Origin: Bacillota bacterium
GTDB taxonomy: Bacteria > Bacillota > Clostridia > Oscillospirales > CAG-382
Assembly (NCBI GenBank): GCA_029550965.1
Contig: JAKPGJ010000022.1
Location: forward strand, 1-64,000
DNA length: 64,000 bases
Reading direction: 5' to 3'
This document shows, one piece after another, positions 48,328-57,987 of this stretch (position 1 is its first letter; the number at the start of each line of letters is the position of its first letter). A program made the translations under genes and the position numbers. A model generated the notes under the pieces. It was not told the origin of the DNA and ran no database searches. It saw nothing but the letters and a program-made list of their open reading frames with translations.

Positions 48328-50970
48328 ATGAATTCGGAACCTGTTTATATCGATGGCGAAGCCGGAGAGGACCGTTTTTACTATTATAAAAAGGTCTTTT
48401 TCTATTCGCTTCTGATTTCGGTAGCAATCATGCTTCCGTTTGTGATTGTTGAGCTGATAAAGGTACAACGCCCAATCTTCCTGTATTACGGAGATTACAA
48501 CGTTCAGCAGATCTGCTTTTACAGGCACTGCGTCGACATGGTTCGAAACGGCGATTTTGGCTGGGACTGGTATACCGATTTGGGTTCCAACTTCATCGGC
48601 AGCTATTCGTACTACATGCTCGGAAGTCCGTTCTTCTGGATTTTGTGCCTGTTCCCCGCATCATGGACGCCGTATCTCATGGCTCCCACTTTCGTGCTCA
48701 AGTACGTCACCTGCGCGCTTTTTTCCTACGCGTACATAAAGCGGTTTGTCAGAAAACAGAATTACGCGGTGGTCGGCGCGCTGTTATACACCTTCAGTGG
48801 ATTCCAGATTTACAACACCTTCTTCAACCAGTTCCATGAAGTGGTCACGCTCTTCCCGCTGCTGCTGCTCGGCATGGAGGAACTGGTTCAGAACAACCGC
48901 AGAGGACTGTTCGCGCTTGCGGTCGCATTGAACGCGGCGTGCAACTACTTTATGTTCGCCGGACAGGTCGCGTTCTGTATTCTGTACTTTGTATTCAGGC
49001 TTTCGCAGAAGTCCTTTAAGATTACGTTCAAAAAGTTCGGTCTGCTCGCGTTCGAGGCCGTTCTTGGCGTCGCGATGGGCTGCATCATCTTCCTGCCCGG
49101 CGCGCTCGCGGTTTGGGACAACCCAAGAATCAGCGGTGGACTGAGCGGCATCAATATGCTGATTTACCGCCGCAACGGTCAGTTCTACTGGCAGCGATAC
49201 GGGCATCTTCTGGAATCCTTCTTCTTCCCGCCCGACATTCCTTCCAGAGTCAACTTCTTTTACGGACATGAGGAGCGCTGGGCGTCGATCGCGGCGTACC
49301 TGCCCATGTTCGGCGTGAGCGGCGTGTTCGCGCATTTCGCGTCCAAAAAGCGCCCGTGGCTGAAGTACTTTACCATGTTTTTGATACTCTGCCTGTTCGT
49401 GCCCGTCCTCAACAGCATGTTCTTTAAGTTCGAAGCCGCGTATTACGCGCGCTGGATGTACATGCTGCTGCTGATGATGTCGCTGGGCACCGTCGTTATG
49501 GCGGAAGACGACAGCGTTGAGAACGACCGCAAGTGGAAGGGCGGCATTATCGCGTACCTCATCGGCGCTTCGGTCATATTCCTGCCGCTCGGACTGTTGT
49601 GGTATGAAAATACGAACACAAGCGCCGTAGACTATAAACTCGGCTATCCGCCGTATATCGACCGCTTCTGGATTTACGTCGGCATCACGCTGCTCAGCAT
49701 CGCGATTCTTTGGTATTTGTTCACGCGCTTAAGACGCAAAAAGATTTTTGAGTTCGCGCTGCTGATTGCGACCAGCGTCATCACCGTTCTGTACAGCGTC
49801 ATTCACATCGCCCATGGCAAACAGCATTCCTGGAGCAGCGAATTTCTTGTCAATCGGGCGATTGAGGGCAGGATCGATTTTGACGAATCCGAATTTGCCA
49901 GAATGGATATGTACCGCTACGGGGACGAGAACATCTTCGACAATCTCGGCATATTCTGGAAGGTTCCTTCCATCGAGTGCTTCCATACGGTCGTACCGCC
50001 CTCTATCATGAAGTTCTATCCGTATATCAACGTGACCCGCAACGTCGGCTCACGCGCCGTTTCCTCTCTGTACGGTTTAAGAGCGTTCACCTCCACGAAG
50101 TACTCCATTGTAGACGAGGGCGGCAGACACGACGCGCTGGGATTTAAGAAAATAGGCACCCAAAACGGCTTTGACATTTACGAGAACGAAAACTACCTTC
50201 CGATGGGCTTTGCCTATACCGAGTTTATGACGCAGTCCGAAATGGAAAAGGTCTACGTCGGCACCAGACACGCTTTGCTCTGCACCTATCTGGTCGTGCC
50301 GGACGATATGGCGGATTATTACAGGCAGTTCATGAAGGAAGTCAAATTCATGGACGAGGACCGCATAACGCCGAACTATGATAATTTCAAAGAGTCGGTC
50401 GAAGAGCGCAGAACCATGTGCGCAAGCAGCTTCGAGTACTCAAGCAAAGGGTTTGAGGCGAAAATCCATTTGGACAAGCCGAACATCGTGTTCTTCAGCG
50501 TTCCCATGGACGACGGCTGGTCGGTCACCGTCAACGGCGAGAAAAAAGACGTGCTCAGCGTATACTGGGGCGGCTTCGTAGCCGTAGAGTGCGGCGCGGG
50601 CGACAACGAGATTGTGTTCACCTATCGTACGCCCGGTTTGACGTTAGGCGCGCTGCTCACGTTCGGCGGATTCCTGATTTGGGGCTTATACATTTACTTC
50701 GGCAGAAAGTGGTTCGGCAGAGCGGAATACAAGTTCTTCAAAGAGGACTACTACGATGACGAAACCGTGCCTGTCGCCGTAAACGCCATCCCGCTCAACA
50801 TGAATCTGCAGATTGCGGATTCGGAACCGGCTCAGGACCGGCAGAGCGCGCAATCGGTCAGTCCAACGGATGTTCCGTCGGGCGAGCAGGCGGGCAGCGG
50901 CACGCCGAACGACAATTCTCAAACAGAGAATATAAAAATTGATACGCAAACTGACCAAAATCAACAGTAA
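48328..50970 (+). CDS. YfhO-family large multi-TM membrane protein
   Basis: YYGDYNVQQICFYRHCVDMVRNGDFGWDWYTDLGSNFIGSYSYYMLGSPFFW; C-term DGWSVTVNGEKKDVLSVYWGGFVAVECGAGDNEIVFTYRTPG. Confidence 0.85.
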   Translation: MNSEPVYIDGEAGEDRFYYYKKVFFYSLLISVAIMLPFVIVELIKVQRPIFLYYGDYNVQQICFYRHCVDMVRNGDFGWDWYTDLGSNFIGSYSYYMLGSPFFWILCLFPASWTPYLMAPTFVLKYVTCALFSYAYIKRFVRKQNYAVVGALLYTFSGFQIYNTFFNQFHEVVTLFPLLLLGMEELVQNNRRGLFALAVALNAACNYFMFAGQVAFCILYFVFRLSQKSFKITFKKFGLLAFEAVLGVAMGCIIFLPGALAVWDNPRISGGLSGINMLIYRRNGQFYWQRYGHLLESFFFPPDIPSRVNFFYGHEERWASIAAYLPMFGVSGVFAHFASKKRPWLKYFTMFLILCLFVPVLNSMFFKFEAAYYARWMYMLLLMMSLGTVVMAEDDSVENDRKWKGGIIAYLIGASVIFLPLGLLWYENTNTSAVDYKLGYPPYIDRFWIYVGITLLSIAILWYLFTRLRRKKIFEFALLIATSVITVLYSVIHIAHGKQHSWSSEFLVNRAIEGRIDFDESEFARMDMYRYGDENIFDNLGIFWKVPSIECFHTVVPPSIMKFYPYINVTRNVGSRAVSSLYGLRAFTSTKYSIVDEGGRHDALGFKKIGTQNGFDIYENENYLPMGFAYTEFMTQSEMEKVYVGTRHALLCTYLVVPDDMADYYRQFMKEVKFMDEDRITPNYDNFKESVEERRTMCASSFEYSSKGFEAKIHLDKPNIVFFSVPMDDGWSVTVNGEKKDVLSVYWGGFVAVECGAGDNEIVFTYRTPGLTLGALLTFGGFLIWGLYIYFGRKWFGRAEYKFFKEDYYDDETVPVAVNAIPLNMNLQIADSEPAQDRQSAQSVSPTDVPSGEQAGSGTPNDNSQTENIKIDTQTDQNQQ

Positions 50971-50979
50971 ATAAAAAAT

Positions 50980-51003
50980 CAGGTGCGCAAAAAAGCGCAC
51001 CTG
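50980..51003. terminator. Bidirectional terminator
   Basis: CAGGTGCGC aaaaaa GCGCACCTG tgttttt. Confidence 0.8.
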
Positions 51004-51011
51004 TGTTTTTA

Positions 51012-51149
51012 TTAGTTTTTTATGCTGCAGCCGTCGCACCTGCCGCGCCCGCAGCAGCCACCCTTCTTTTTCCGGCGGAACACGAACCGCAAAGCGATAC
51101 AGACGCAGACGGCAAGAATAGCAATCAGAATATAATCAAGGATGTTCAT
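51012..51149 (-). CDS. FeoB-associated Cys-rich small membrane protein (45 aa)
   Basis: MNILDYILIAILAVCVCIALRFVFRRKKKGGCCGRGRCDGCSIKN*, directly downstream of feoB; below ORF-track cutoff. Confidence 0.85.
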   Translation of the reverse strand: MNILDYILIAILAVCVCIALRFVFRRKKKGGCCGRGRCDGCSIKN

Positions 51150-51167
51150 AACGCGCTCCGAACATTT

Positions 51168-53171
51168 CTAAGAAATACTGCCGATTTGGTAAACCGCAAC
51201 AGCGACAATCCAGGCGACGGCGCATTGCGCGATCACGACGCCGACCGTCTGCAATCTGGAGCCGAGCTCGCGTTTTATGGTCGCAACTGCGGCGACGCAG
51301 GGCGTGTAAAGCAGCGTGAACAGCAAAAAGCAAACGGCGGACAGCGGCGTGAACATCTGCGACAACGAACCGGCGAGCTCCGCCGTTCCGGTGCCGAGCA
51401 GAACGCCCAGCGTGCTGATGACGGCTTCCTTGGCGGTAAATCCGGTTATCAGCGACGTCGCGACGCGCCAGTCGCCGAATCCCGCCGGGACAAATATCGG
51501 CGCTATAAATCTTCCGATAACGGCAAGAAGGCTGTTCGCGCTGTCCTCGACCACGTTCAGTTTCGCGTCGAAGGTCTGCAGGAACCAAATAACCACCGTC
51601 GCCAGAAAAATAACGGTAAACGCGCGCTGGATAAAGTCCTTCGCTTTCTCCCACATCAAAAGAAACACGCTCTTGAGGGAGGGGATGCGGTAGTTCGGCA
51701 GCTCCATGACGAAGGGTACCGGTTTGCCGCGGAACGCGGTCTTTTTTAAAATCAACGCCGCAAGGATGCCGATCAGGATGCCGGAAACGTACAACCCGAA
51801 CATGACCAGCGCCTGATATTTCGCGAAAAACGCCGCGCTGAACACCGCGTAAATCGGAATCTTTGCCGAGCAGCTCATGTAGGGGGTAAGCAGAATGGTC
51901 ATTTTTCGGTCGCGCTCGGAAGCGAGGGTTCTGGTCGCCATAACCGCCGGAACCGTGCAGCCGAAGCCGATGAGCATCGGAACAATGCTCCTGCCGGACA
52001 AACCGATCTTGCGCAGCAGTTTGTCGAAAACAAACGCGACCCTTGCCATATAGCCGGTGTCCTCCAATATCGACAGGAAGAAAAATAAAACGACAATGAT
52101 GGGCAGGAAGGACAACACGCTGCCCACGCCGGCGAAAATGCCGTCTATAATCAGGCCGTGCACAACCGGATTGATTTCGTAAACGGTTAAGCCTTCGTCA
52201 ACCAGCGCGGTCAGCCAGTCCAGCCCCGCCGAAAGCAGGTCGCTCAAGTAACTGCCGACGACGTCGAAGGTGAGCCAGAACATCAGAAGGATGACAGCGA
52301 AAAATACGGGCAAAGCCGTGTATTTTCCGGTCAGCACCGTATCAATTTTCAGGCTTCTTCTGTGCTCTTTGCTCTCTTTACATCTTTTCACCGATTCGGC
52401 GCAGACCTTCTCGATAAAGTTGTAGCGCATTTCGGCGAGCGCCGCGTTTCGGTCCAGCCCGGTCTCGTTTTCCATTTCGATCACGCTGTGTTCAAGCGTT
52501 TCGATTTCGTTCTGACTGAGCGACAACTTTTGAAGAACCGATTCGTCGCCCTCGATCAGCTTGACGGCGCAGAAACGCGCCGAAGCGCCGATTTTTTCGG
52601 CGTGGTCCTCTATTAAAAGGGAAACGGCGTGAATACATCTATGTACCGGGCCGTCGGGGCAGAAGTCCAAGACTTTGGGCAGTATTCTCTTTTTGGCGAC
52701 CTCGACGATGCTGTCCACAACGTCTTTGATGCCTTCGTTTTTTGCCGCGCTGATCGGGATTACCGGAACGCCGAGCGCAGCGCTCAGCTTCTTAATATCG
52801 ATCGTACCGCCGTTCGCGCGGACCTCGTCCATCATGTTCAAAGCGATCACCGTCGGAATGCGCAGCTCCAAAAGCTGCAGCGTCAAATAGAGGTTGCGCT
52901 CGATGTTGGTCGCGTCCACGATGTTGATAATGCCGTCCGGTTTTTCGTTCAGGACAAAATCGCGCGCGACGATTTCCTCAGGCGTATAGGAACGAATGGA
53001 ATAAATGCCCGGAAGGTCAACTACGGCGCAGTCTTTCGCGAAGGTAACGACGCCCATTTTCTGGTCGACGGTCACGCCCGGAAAGTTGCCGACGTGCTGC
53101 TTGGCGCCTGTCAGGGCGTTGAAAAGCGTGGTTTTTCCGGAATTCTGGTTTCCGACTAATGCAAATATCAT
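51168..53171 (-). CDS. feoB: Ferrous iron transport protein B
   Basis: ALVGNQNSGKTTLFNALTGAKQHVGNFPGVTVDQK; two Gate segments. Confidence 0.97.
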   Translation of the reverse strand: MIFALVGNQNSGKTTLFNALTGAKQHVGNFPGVTVDQKMGVVTFAKDCAVVDLPGIYSIRSYTPEEIVARDFVLNEKPDGIINIVDATNIERNLYLTLQLLELRIPTVIALNMMDEVRANGGTIDIKKLSAALGVPVIPISAAKNEGIKDVVDSIVEVAKKRILPKVLDFCPDGPVHRCIHAVSLLIEDHAEKIGASARFCAVKLIEGDESVLQKLSLSQNEIETLEHSVIEMENETGLDRNAALAEMRYNFIEKVCAESVKRCKESKEHRRSLKIDTVLTGKYTALPVFFAVILLMFWLTFDVVGSYLSDLLSAGLDWLTALVDEGLTVYEINPVVHGLIIDGIFAGVGSVLSFLPIIVVLFFFLSILEDTGYMARVAFVFDKLLRKIGLSGRSIVPMLIGFGCTVPAVMATRTLASERDRKMTILLTPYMSCSAKIPIYAVFSAAFFAKYQALVMFGLYVSGILIGILAALILKKTAFRGKPVPFVMELPNYRIPSLKSVFLLMWEKAKDFIQRAFTVIFLATVVIWFLQTFDAKLNVVEDSANSLLAVIGRFIAPIFVPAGFGDWRVATSLITGFTAKEAVISTLGVLLGTGTAELAGSLSQMFTPLSAVCFLLFTLLYTPCVAAVATIKRELGSRLQTVGVVIAQCAVAWIVAVAVYQIGSIS

Positions 53172-53192
53172 GGAACCGCTTTCTTTCTATGT

Positions 53193-53420
53193 TTAATCTA
53201 CCTGCGTTACTTCAATCACAGAAGCGTCGTCTTTTCGTATGGTAAGGTTGTAACCCCGCAAAAAAATCTGTATCGGATCGCCCAAAGGAGCGGTTTTTTG
53301 CACCTTTACCCGGGTTCGCGGTATAATTCCCATGTCCAAAAGGCGCAGTCTTAAGGCGCCCTCTCCTCCGACTTTGGTGACGATTCCTTCTTTTCCTGCT
53401 TTTAGTTCGCTCAATGTCAT
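53193..53420 (-). CDS. feoA: Ferrous iron transport protein A
   Basis: LRLRLLDMGIIPRTRVKVQKTAPLGDPIQIFLRGYNLTIRKDDA. Confidence 0.95.
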   Translation of the reverse strand: MTLSELKAGKEGIVTKVGGEGALRLRLLDMGIIPRTRVKVQKTAPLGDPIQIFLRGYNLTIRKDDASVIEVTQVD

Positions 53421-53434
53421 TTAAACAACCTCCC

Positions 53435-53482
53435 GCGTTAGCCAAGACTAACTCCAATTATAAGTTAGCACAAGCTAACGCG
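53435..53482 (-). promoter_or_regulatory. Double dyad operator upstream of feoAB
   Basis: GTTAGCCAAGACTAAC (53437-53452) and GTTAGCACAAGCTAAC (53464-53479), both GTTAG-N6-CTAAC; outer CGCGTTAGC/GCTAACGCG. Confidence 0.65.
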
Positions 53483-53577
53483 CATGTCAATGTTATTTAT
53501 GACTAATAAAGCGATTCCTTTTAAATAGAAATATTGGCGATTCTTACAATAAAAAAATAACAATTTTAAATAGCATC

Positions 53578-53606
53578 TTGAAAAAAATTAACAGTTCTGC
53601 TATAAT
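53578..53606 (+). promoter_or_regulatory. Upstream SigA-type promoter (P1) of hypothetical gene
   Basis: TTGAAA-17 nt-TATAAT. Confidence 0.5.
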
Positions 53607-53658
53607 ACGAACGCATGTTTAATATTGAATAATCATGGGTTTAATGATGAAATATTTG

Positions 53659-53687
53659 TTGATTATTCGTCATAAATATAGTATAAT
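53659..53687 (+). promoter_or_regulatory. Proximal SigA-type promoter (P2) of hypothetical gene
   Basis: TTGATT-17 nt-TATAAT. Confidence 0.55.
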
Positions 53688-53724
53688 CAATTAGTTAAAA
53701 CGGTATTGTGAGGGCAGGAAAGCA

Positions 53725-55599
53725 TTGAATACAGGGATTTTTCTAACAAGCATTATTTCGGTGCTGCATAGCAGCGTAACGGACACGGTATCGGCCGACG
53801 CCACCGCTGCTGTCTATCTGAAGGCCAAGTTGTTGCTTGCAGAAGATGAAAACGCGGAACAAGCGCTGAACCGCGCGATTGAGAACAGCATTGTTTCGGG
53901 GTACTACTACGCTCTGTATTACTGTGTCGATGAGTGTCGAAAAAAAGCGAAAGCGAATCCCGACAGAACCCTGCTGATTGAGCTGAACAACATAGAGAAG
54001 AACATCGGCGTAAAGCAGCAGCAGTCCGACAACGCCGACATTAAAAAAATATTCGCCGACCACGGGGGAGTCACCCTCTTCATCGGCGCGGGCGCGGAAA
54101 AGGAGAAGATAGAGGATTTAACTTACAAACTGCTGAGCGCCACGTTCGACAAGATGTTTCTGCCGCAGGAGTACCGGGCGGAGGCCGAAGCGCATCTTTT
54201 TGAGCGGGTAAAGAGCTTTTTTACCGCCGACATCAAGGAGAACGGCCTTTTGATAAGCCTGCTTGAAAAACTGCTGGCGCTTCTCAAGGACGACTTCGGC
54301 GACAGCGTAACCATTCAAGTCCGCGAAAGAATCCGGGACCTGTTCAAACCGCGGTACAGCGGCATCGACGGCGGTTTTGAAAAAAAGATTCAGCTGATCC
54401 GCAAGTACGGCGCATTGTACGGCGTCAGCCCGCTCAAGGAAGCGGTTACCGTCGATTTGAAAAGCTGCCCTTCTGAGATGCTTGAACTATACAAAACCTG
54501 GGAGAGCAGAAGAGACAGCGGCACGGAGACGGAAGCGAAAAAGCGGAAAAACGACATATTGGCCGCGCCGAGAGCGAAAGACGAGAACAGGACCGAACGG
54601 TTTACCGTCAGCGACGACATTGCAAACGGACCGGTTCCCGCCAGATTGTTTTTCGTGATATGCCGAAGCGAGTCGCCGACCCTGCTGTATCCGGTTCAGG
54701 CGGCGGAAGTGGAAACCGACCCGAAAAAGAGCAGGATATACCGCACCTATGAAGTAAATACCGCCTGCAGAATTGGCGGCTACTACAACATCATAAGCGT
54801 GCTGCTGCACGCCGACCACGCGCTGGTTCAGACCGCCCGGCTTAAAAGCGGCGGGTCGATCGAGGAATTCGGCGATACCAGAAGCGTCGCGTACACCTAC
54901 GGCAGTCAGGAGGCCGATTTCAGCGAGCGCGACCTGGAAGCCGAGGTTTGTTACAGCGTGGACAATCCTTTTAAGGTTCTCACGTTTATCGACGTGCATG
55001 AGAAATGCATTGTCATGCCGAAAACCAAGTATGATTACGAGCTGGAAACCAAATACGGTTCGCTGACGCTTTTGCGGAACGGCGTTTACCTCGCATTGCA
55101 GCTGAATTTCGCACTTGAGAAGGAATCCGTGCCGGCGATTGATTTCTATAACGCTTTGCGGGACGAAGCGTCAAGCGAATATATTCCGCTGCAGTTCGCG
55201 CTGATTATCAAAAACAGGCTGACGAAGATATTGGATTTATATACCGGCAAATACGCGCAGGACGTTCTTAAGTACAGCCGCGATCTGTTCTGCTGGACGA
55301 CGCTTTCCGCGGACAGCGAGCATCTGGAGAGCGAAATGGACAGCTTCTCGTCCTATTTAACCGAGATTTTGAAAAAGGAAAAGGATATTAAAAACATCCT
55401 CGGGCTGTCCGACCTGCAGGCGTGCGCTGTCTATAACAAAGCGCTTGCCAACAAGCGGGAAGGCAGAATGGACAAAGCGGTTTCCTGTTTGGAGCAGGCG
55501 GTTCAGATTGTTAAAATGATCAAGAGCATCCAGCCCGACTACCCGCTTAAAAAAGACCTCTCGTTTTACGAGAGCGCGCTCAAGCGCATACAGCGATAA
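53725..55599 (+). CDS. Hypothetical 624-aa protein, no recognised domain; C-terminal TPR-like segment
   Basis: Long codon-biased ORF, TTG start with SD AGGGCAGGAAAG; C-term LQACAVYNKALANKREGRMDKAVSCLEQAVQIVKM. Confidence 0.75.
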   Translation: MNTGIFLTSIISVLHSSVTDTVSADATAAVYLKAKLLLAEDENAEQALNRAIENSIVSGYYYALYYCVDECRKKAKANPDRTLLIELNNIEKNIGVKQQQSDNADIKKIFADHGGVTLFIGAGAEKEKIEDLTYKLLSATFDKMFLPQEYRAEAEAHLFERVKSFFTADIKENGLLISLLEKLLALLKDDFGDSVTIQVRERIRDLFKPRYSGIDGGFEKKIQLIRKYGALYGVSPLKEAVTVDLKSCPSEMLELYKTWESRRDSGTETEAKKRKNDILAAPRAKDENRTERFTVSDDIANGPVPARLFFVICRSESPTLLYPVQAAEVETDPKKSRIYRTYEVNTACRIGGYYNIISVLLHADHALVQTARLKSGGSIEEFGDTRSVAYTYGSQEADFSERDLEAEVCYSVDNPFKVLTFIDVHEKCIVMPKTKYDYELETKYGSLTLLRNGVYLALQLNFALEKESVPAIDFYNALRDEASSEYIPLQFALIIKNRLTKILDLYTGKYAQDVLKYSRDLFCWTTLSADSEHLESEMDSFSSYLTEILKKEKDIKNILGLSDLQACAVYNKALANKREGRMDKAVSCLEQAVQIVKMIKSIQPDYPLKKDLSFYESALKRIQR

Positions 55600-55602
55600 A
55601 AA

Positions 55603-55622
55603 ACGCCTGCAAAAGCAGGCGT
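55603..55622. terminator. Bidirectional terminator
   Basis: ACGCCTGC aaaa GCAGGCGT. Confidence 0.75.
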
Positions 55623-55627
55623 CTTAG

Positions 55628-56170
55628 TTATATGCAGTGTATGTACTTCTTAGGCGGAAGTTTGCTTTTTAGGAGAGCGCGCAGTTTGCTTAAGGTTGCC
55701 ATATCAATGTTCTTTTTGTTGATGAGCATCGCTTGTCGCGTACTTACAAAAAGGTAAATATATTGATCGGTCTCGTATGCCTTCAATAAAGCGGCATAAT
55801 CGATTTCCATGCTGCCGTTGACCCCGTTGTGCTCGGTGGTCATCAGTATTTTATCTTCCCGGAAAACATAGGTGTTTATGATATCTTTCAATCCGTTTTT
55901 CTTGTAAAAAATTCTCGGCCGTATAAAATATATCAGTACCGCCACAGCTATTAAAATCAGGTTGATAGCCATTAAAACCAAATACAACGGTTCGTAATAA
56001 CCGATCGTTACGCCTTCGATCAACCGCATAATGACGTAGCACGTTAAAAAGAACAGAAAAGTAAAAAATAAAAGTCTTTTTGTCTTGTAGTATTTTCCCC
56101 GGAACACAAAAAATCTGGAAAACTTTGCTTGCGCTTCGTAATCATGTTTTGCGTCAACTTTAATCTCCAT
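55628..56170 (-). CDS. YcxB-like membrane protein
   Basis: Two TM segments; C-term INKKNIDMATLSKLRALLKSKL pattern of YcxB-type proteins. Confidence 0.6.
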   Translation of the reverse strand: MEIKVDAKHDYEAQAKFSRFFVFRGKYYKTKRLLFFTFLFFLTCYVIMRLIEGVTIGYYEPLYLVLMAINLILIAVAVLIYFIRPRIFYKKNGLKDIINTYVFREDKILMTTEHNGVNGSMEIDYAALLKAYETDQYIYLFVSTRQAMLINKKNIDMATLSKLRALLKSKLPPKKYIHCI

Positions 56171-56358
56171 TTTCGCACCTCTTGACTATGATTTAATATT
56201 ATGGCGGTAAATCAATATAAATTGAGGTTAAAAAATGCGCTTTTTGGATAATTCTTAGGATTTAATCGTCAAAGAAGCGAAACGGAACCCGTATTTCCCG
56301 ATTCCCAAGGATTTGATAAACGAAGATGCCGGGTAGCGCCGCCGGCAGTCCGCAAAAA

Positions 56359-56384
56359 AACAGCAGAGGAGAACCTCTGCTGTT
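56359..56384 (-). terminator. pyk terminator
   Basis: AACAGCAGAGG / CCTCTGCTGTT. Confidence 0.8.
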
Positions 56385-56399
56385 TTGCTTTTTATGTTG

Positions 56400-57818
56400 T
56401 TATACGATCTGAACCTTCAGCATATTCGTGTTGCCGGCGGTGTCGAGCGGAATGCCCGCGGTCATGACGACCAGGTCGCCGTCGGTTACGATATCGTCCT
56501 GTTTTGCGCAATCGATCGCGTGCCGCATCAGTTCTTCTAATCCGGTCTGCTTGCGCGCGAGCACCGGATAAACGCCCCAGCTCAGGGAAAGCTGATGGAA
56601 GGTCTTTTCGACATGCGTCGCGGCCACAATCGGCTGCACGGGTCTGAATTTTGACATCCTTCTTGCGGTGTGGCCGGATTTGGATACGGCGATAATCGCT
56701 TTTACGTTCAAATCCCTTGCCGTGGTGCAGGCCGCGTCGCAGACGGCGTTGGTCATGTCCGTAATGTCGTTTTCGTACTGGATGCCGTTGAAATAATTCA
56801 TTTCAAACGCGTCTTTTTCCGCCTGCTTCGCAATTTTGGACATAACCTTGACAGCCTGAACCGGATATTTTCCGGTCGCGCTCTCGCCGGAGAGCATAAC
56901 CGCGGACGTGCCGTCGAATACCGCGTTCGCGACATCGGTGATTTCGGCTCTTGTCGGAAAGGGGTTGGCGATCATCGAGTCGAGCATCTGGGTCGCTGTG
57001 ATGACGATTTTTCCCGCCTGGTTGCATTTACGGATCAACTTCTTCTGCAGACCGGGAAGCAGTTCGTACGCAACCTCTACGCCCATGTCGCCGCGCGCCA
57101 CCATGATTCCGTCGGAGTATTTCAGGATCTCCTCGAAATTCTGGATGCCTTCCATGTTTTCGATTTTCGAGATAATCTTAATCGAGTGCCCGCCGTTGTA
57201 GTCGATAAACTTTCTTAACGCGATCACGTCTTCCTTGCAGCGTATAAACGACGCGGCGACGAAGTCGATGTCGTTCTCGATGCCGAACAGAAGGTCCTGC
57301 TTGTCGGTCTCGCTCAGATAGGGGATGTCCAGATGAATGCCGGGGATGTTGATTCCTTTGTGGTTGCTGACGATTCCGCCGTTTACGACTTTGCAGACGA
57401 TGTCATCGCCGTCGATTTCCTCGACCGTCAGATGAATCTTTCCGTCGTCGATTAAAATGTCGTTGCCGGCGCGTACCTGTTTTGCCAGATTGGGCAGGGT
57501 TACCGAAGCGATTTTGCTGTTTCCGAGCAGCTGCCTGCTGGTCAGCGTGAAATGCTCGCCCTCTATCAGCTCCGCGCGGCCGTTCTCAAAATCGCACAGC
57601 CTGATTTCCGGTCCTTTCGTGTCAAGAAGGATGGCGACCGGCAGTCCGAGCTCTTTTCGGATTTTCTTAACCCGGTCGATTCTTTTTTTATGTTCCTCAT
57701 GAGTCCCGTGTGAGAAGTTCAGCCTGACGACATTCATGCCTGCCTTCATCATCGCGGCTATGGTCTGTTCGCTGTCGGATGCGGGACCCAGCGTGCAGAC
57801 GATCTTCGTTTTGCGCAA
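56400..57818 (-). CDS. pyk: Pyruvate kinase
   Basis: RKTKIVCTLGPASDSEQTIAAMMKAGMNVVRLNFSHGTHEEH...ATQMLDSMIANPFPTRAE. Confidence 0.97.
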   Translation of the reverse strand: MRKTKIVCTLGPASDSEQTIAAMMKAGMNVVRLNFSHGTHEEHKKRIDRVKKIRKELGLPVAILLDTKGPEIRLCDFENGRAELIEGEHFTLTSRQLLGNSKIASVTLPNLAKQVRAGNDILIDDGKIHLTVEEIDGDDIVCKVVNGGIVSNHKGINIPGIHLDIPYLSETDKQDLLFGIENDIDFVAASFIRCKEDVIALRKFIDYNGGHSIKIISKIENMEGIQNFEEILKYSDGIMVARGDMGVEVAYELLPGLQKKLIRKCNQAGKIVITATQMLDSMIANPFPTRAEITDVANAVFDGTSAVMLSGESATGKYPVQAVKVMSKIAKQAEKDAFEMNYFNGIQYENDITDMTNAVCDAACTTARDLNVKAIIAVSKSGHTARRMSKFRPVQPIVAATHVEKTFHQLSLSWGVYPVLARKQTGLEELMRHAIDCAKQDDIVTDGDLVVMTAGIPLDTAGNTNMLKVQIV

Positions 57819-57942
57819 TCAAATACCTCCAGAGTATTATTTTATGCCAAAAATGGTCACCTCATTTTACAGGATAAATATTAATAATACTGCTGAACTA
57901 TTTAAAATGTTTTACGTTTTATCTGTTGAGAACCCAAACAAT

Positions 57943-57973
57943 AAAAAAACAAGGAACTCGTCCTTGTTTTTTT
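57943..57973 (-). terminator. Terminator of DUF4352-type lipoprotein gene
   Basis: AAAAAAACAAGGA actcg TCCTTGTTTTTTT. Confidence 0.85.
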
Positions 57974-57987
57974 GGGATTTAGAGACG

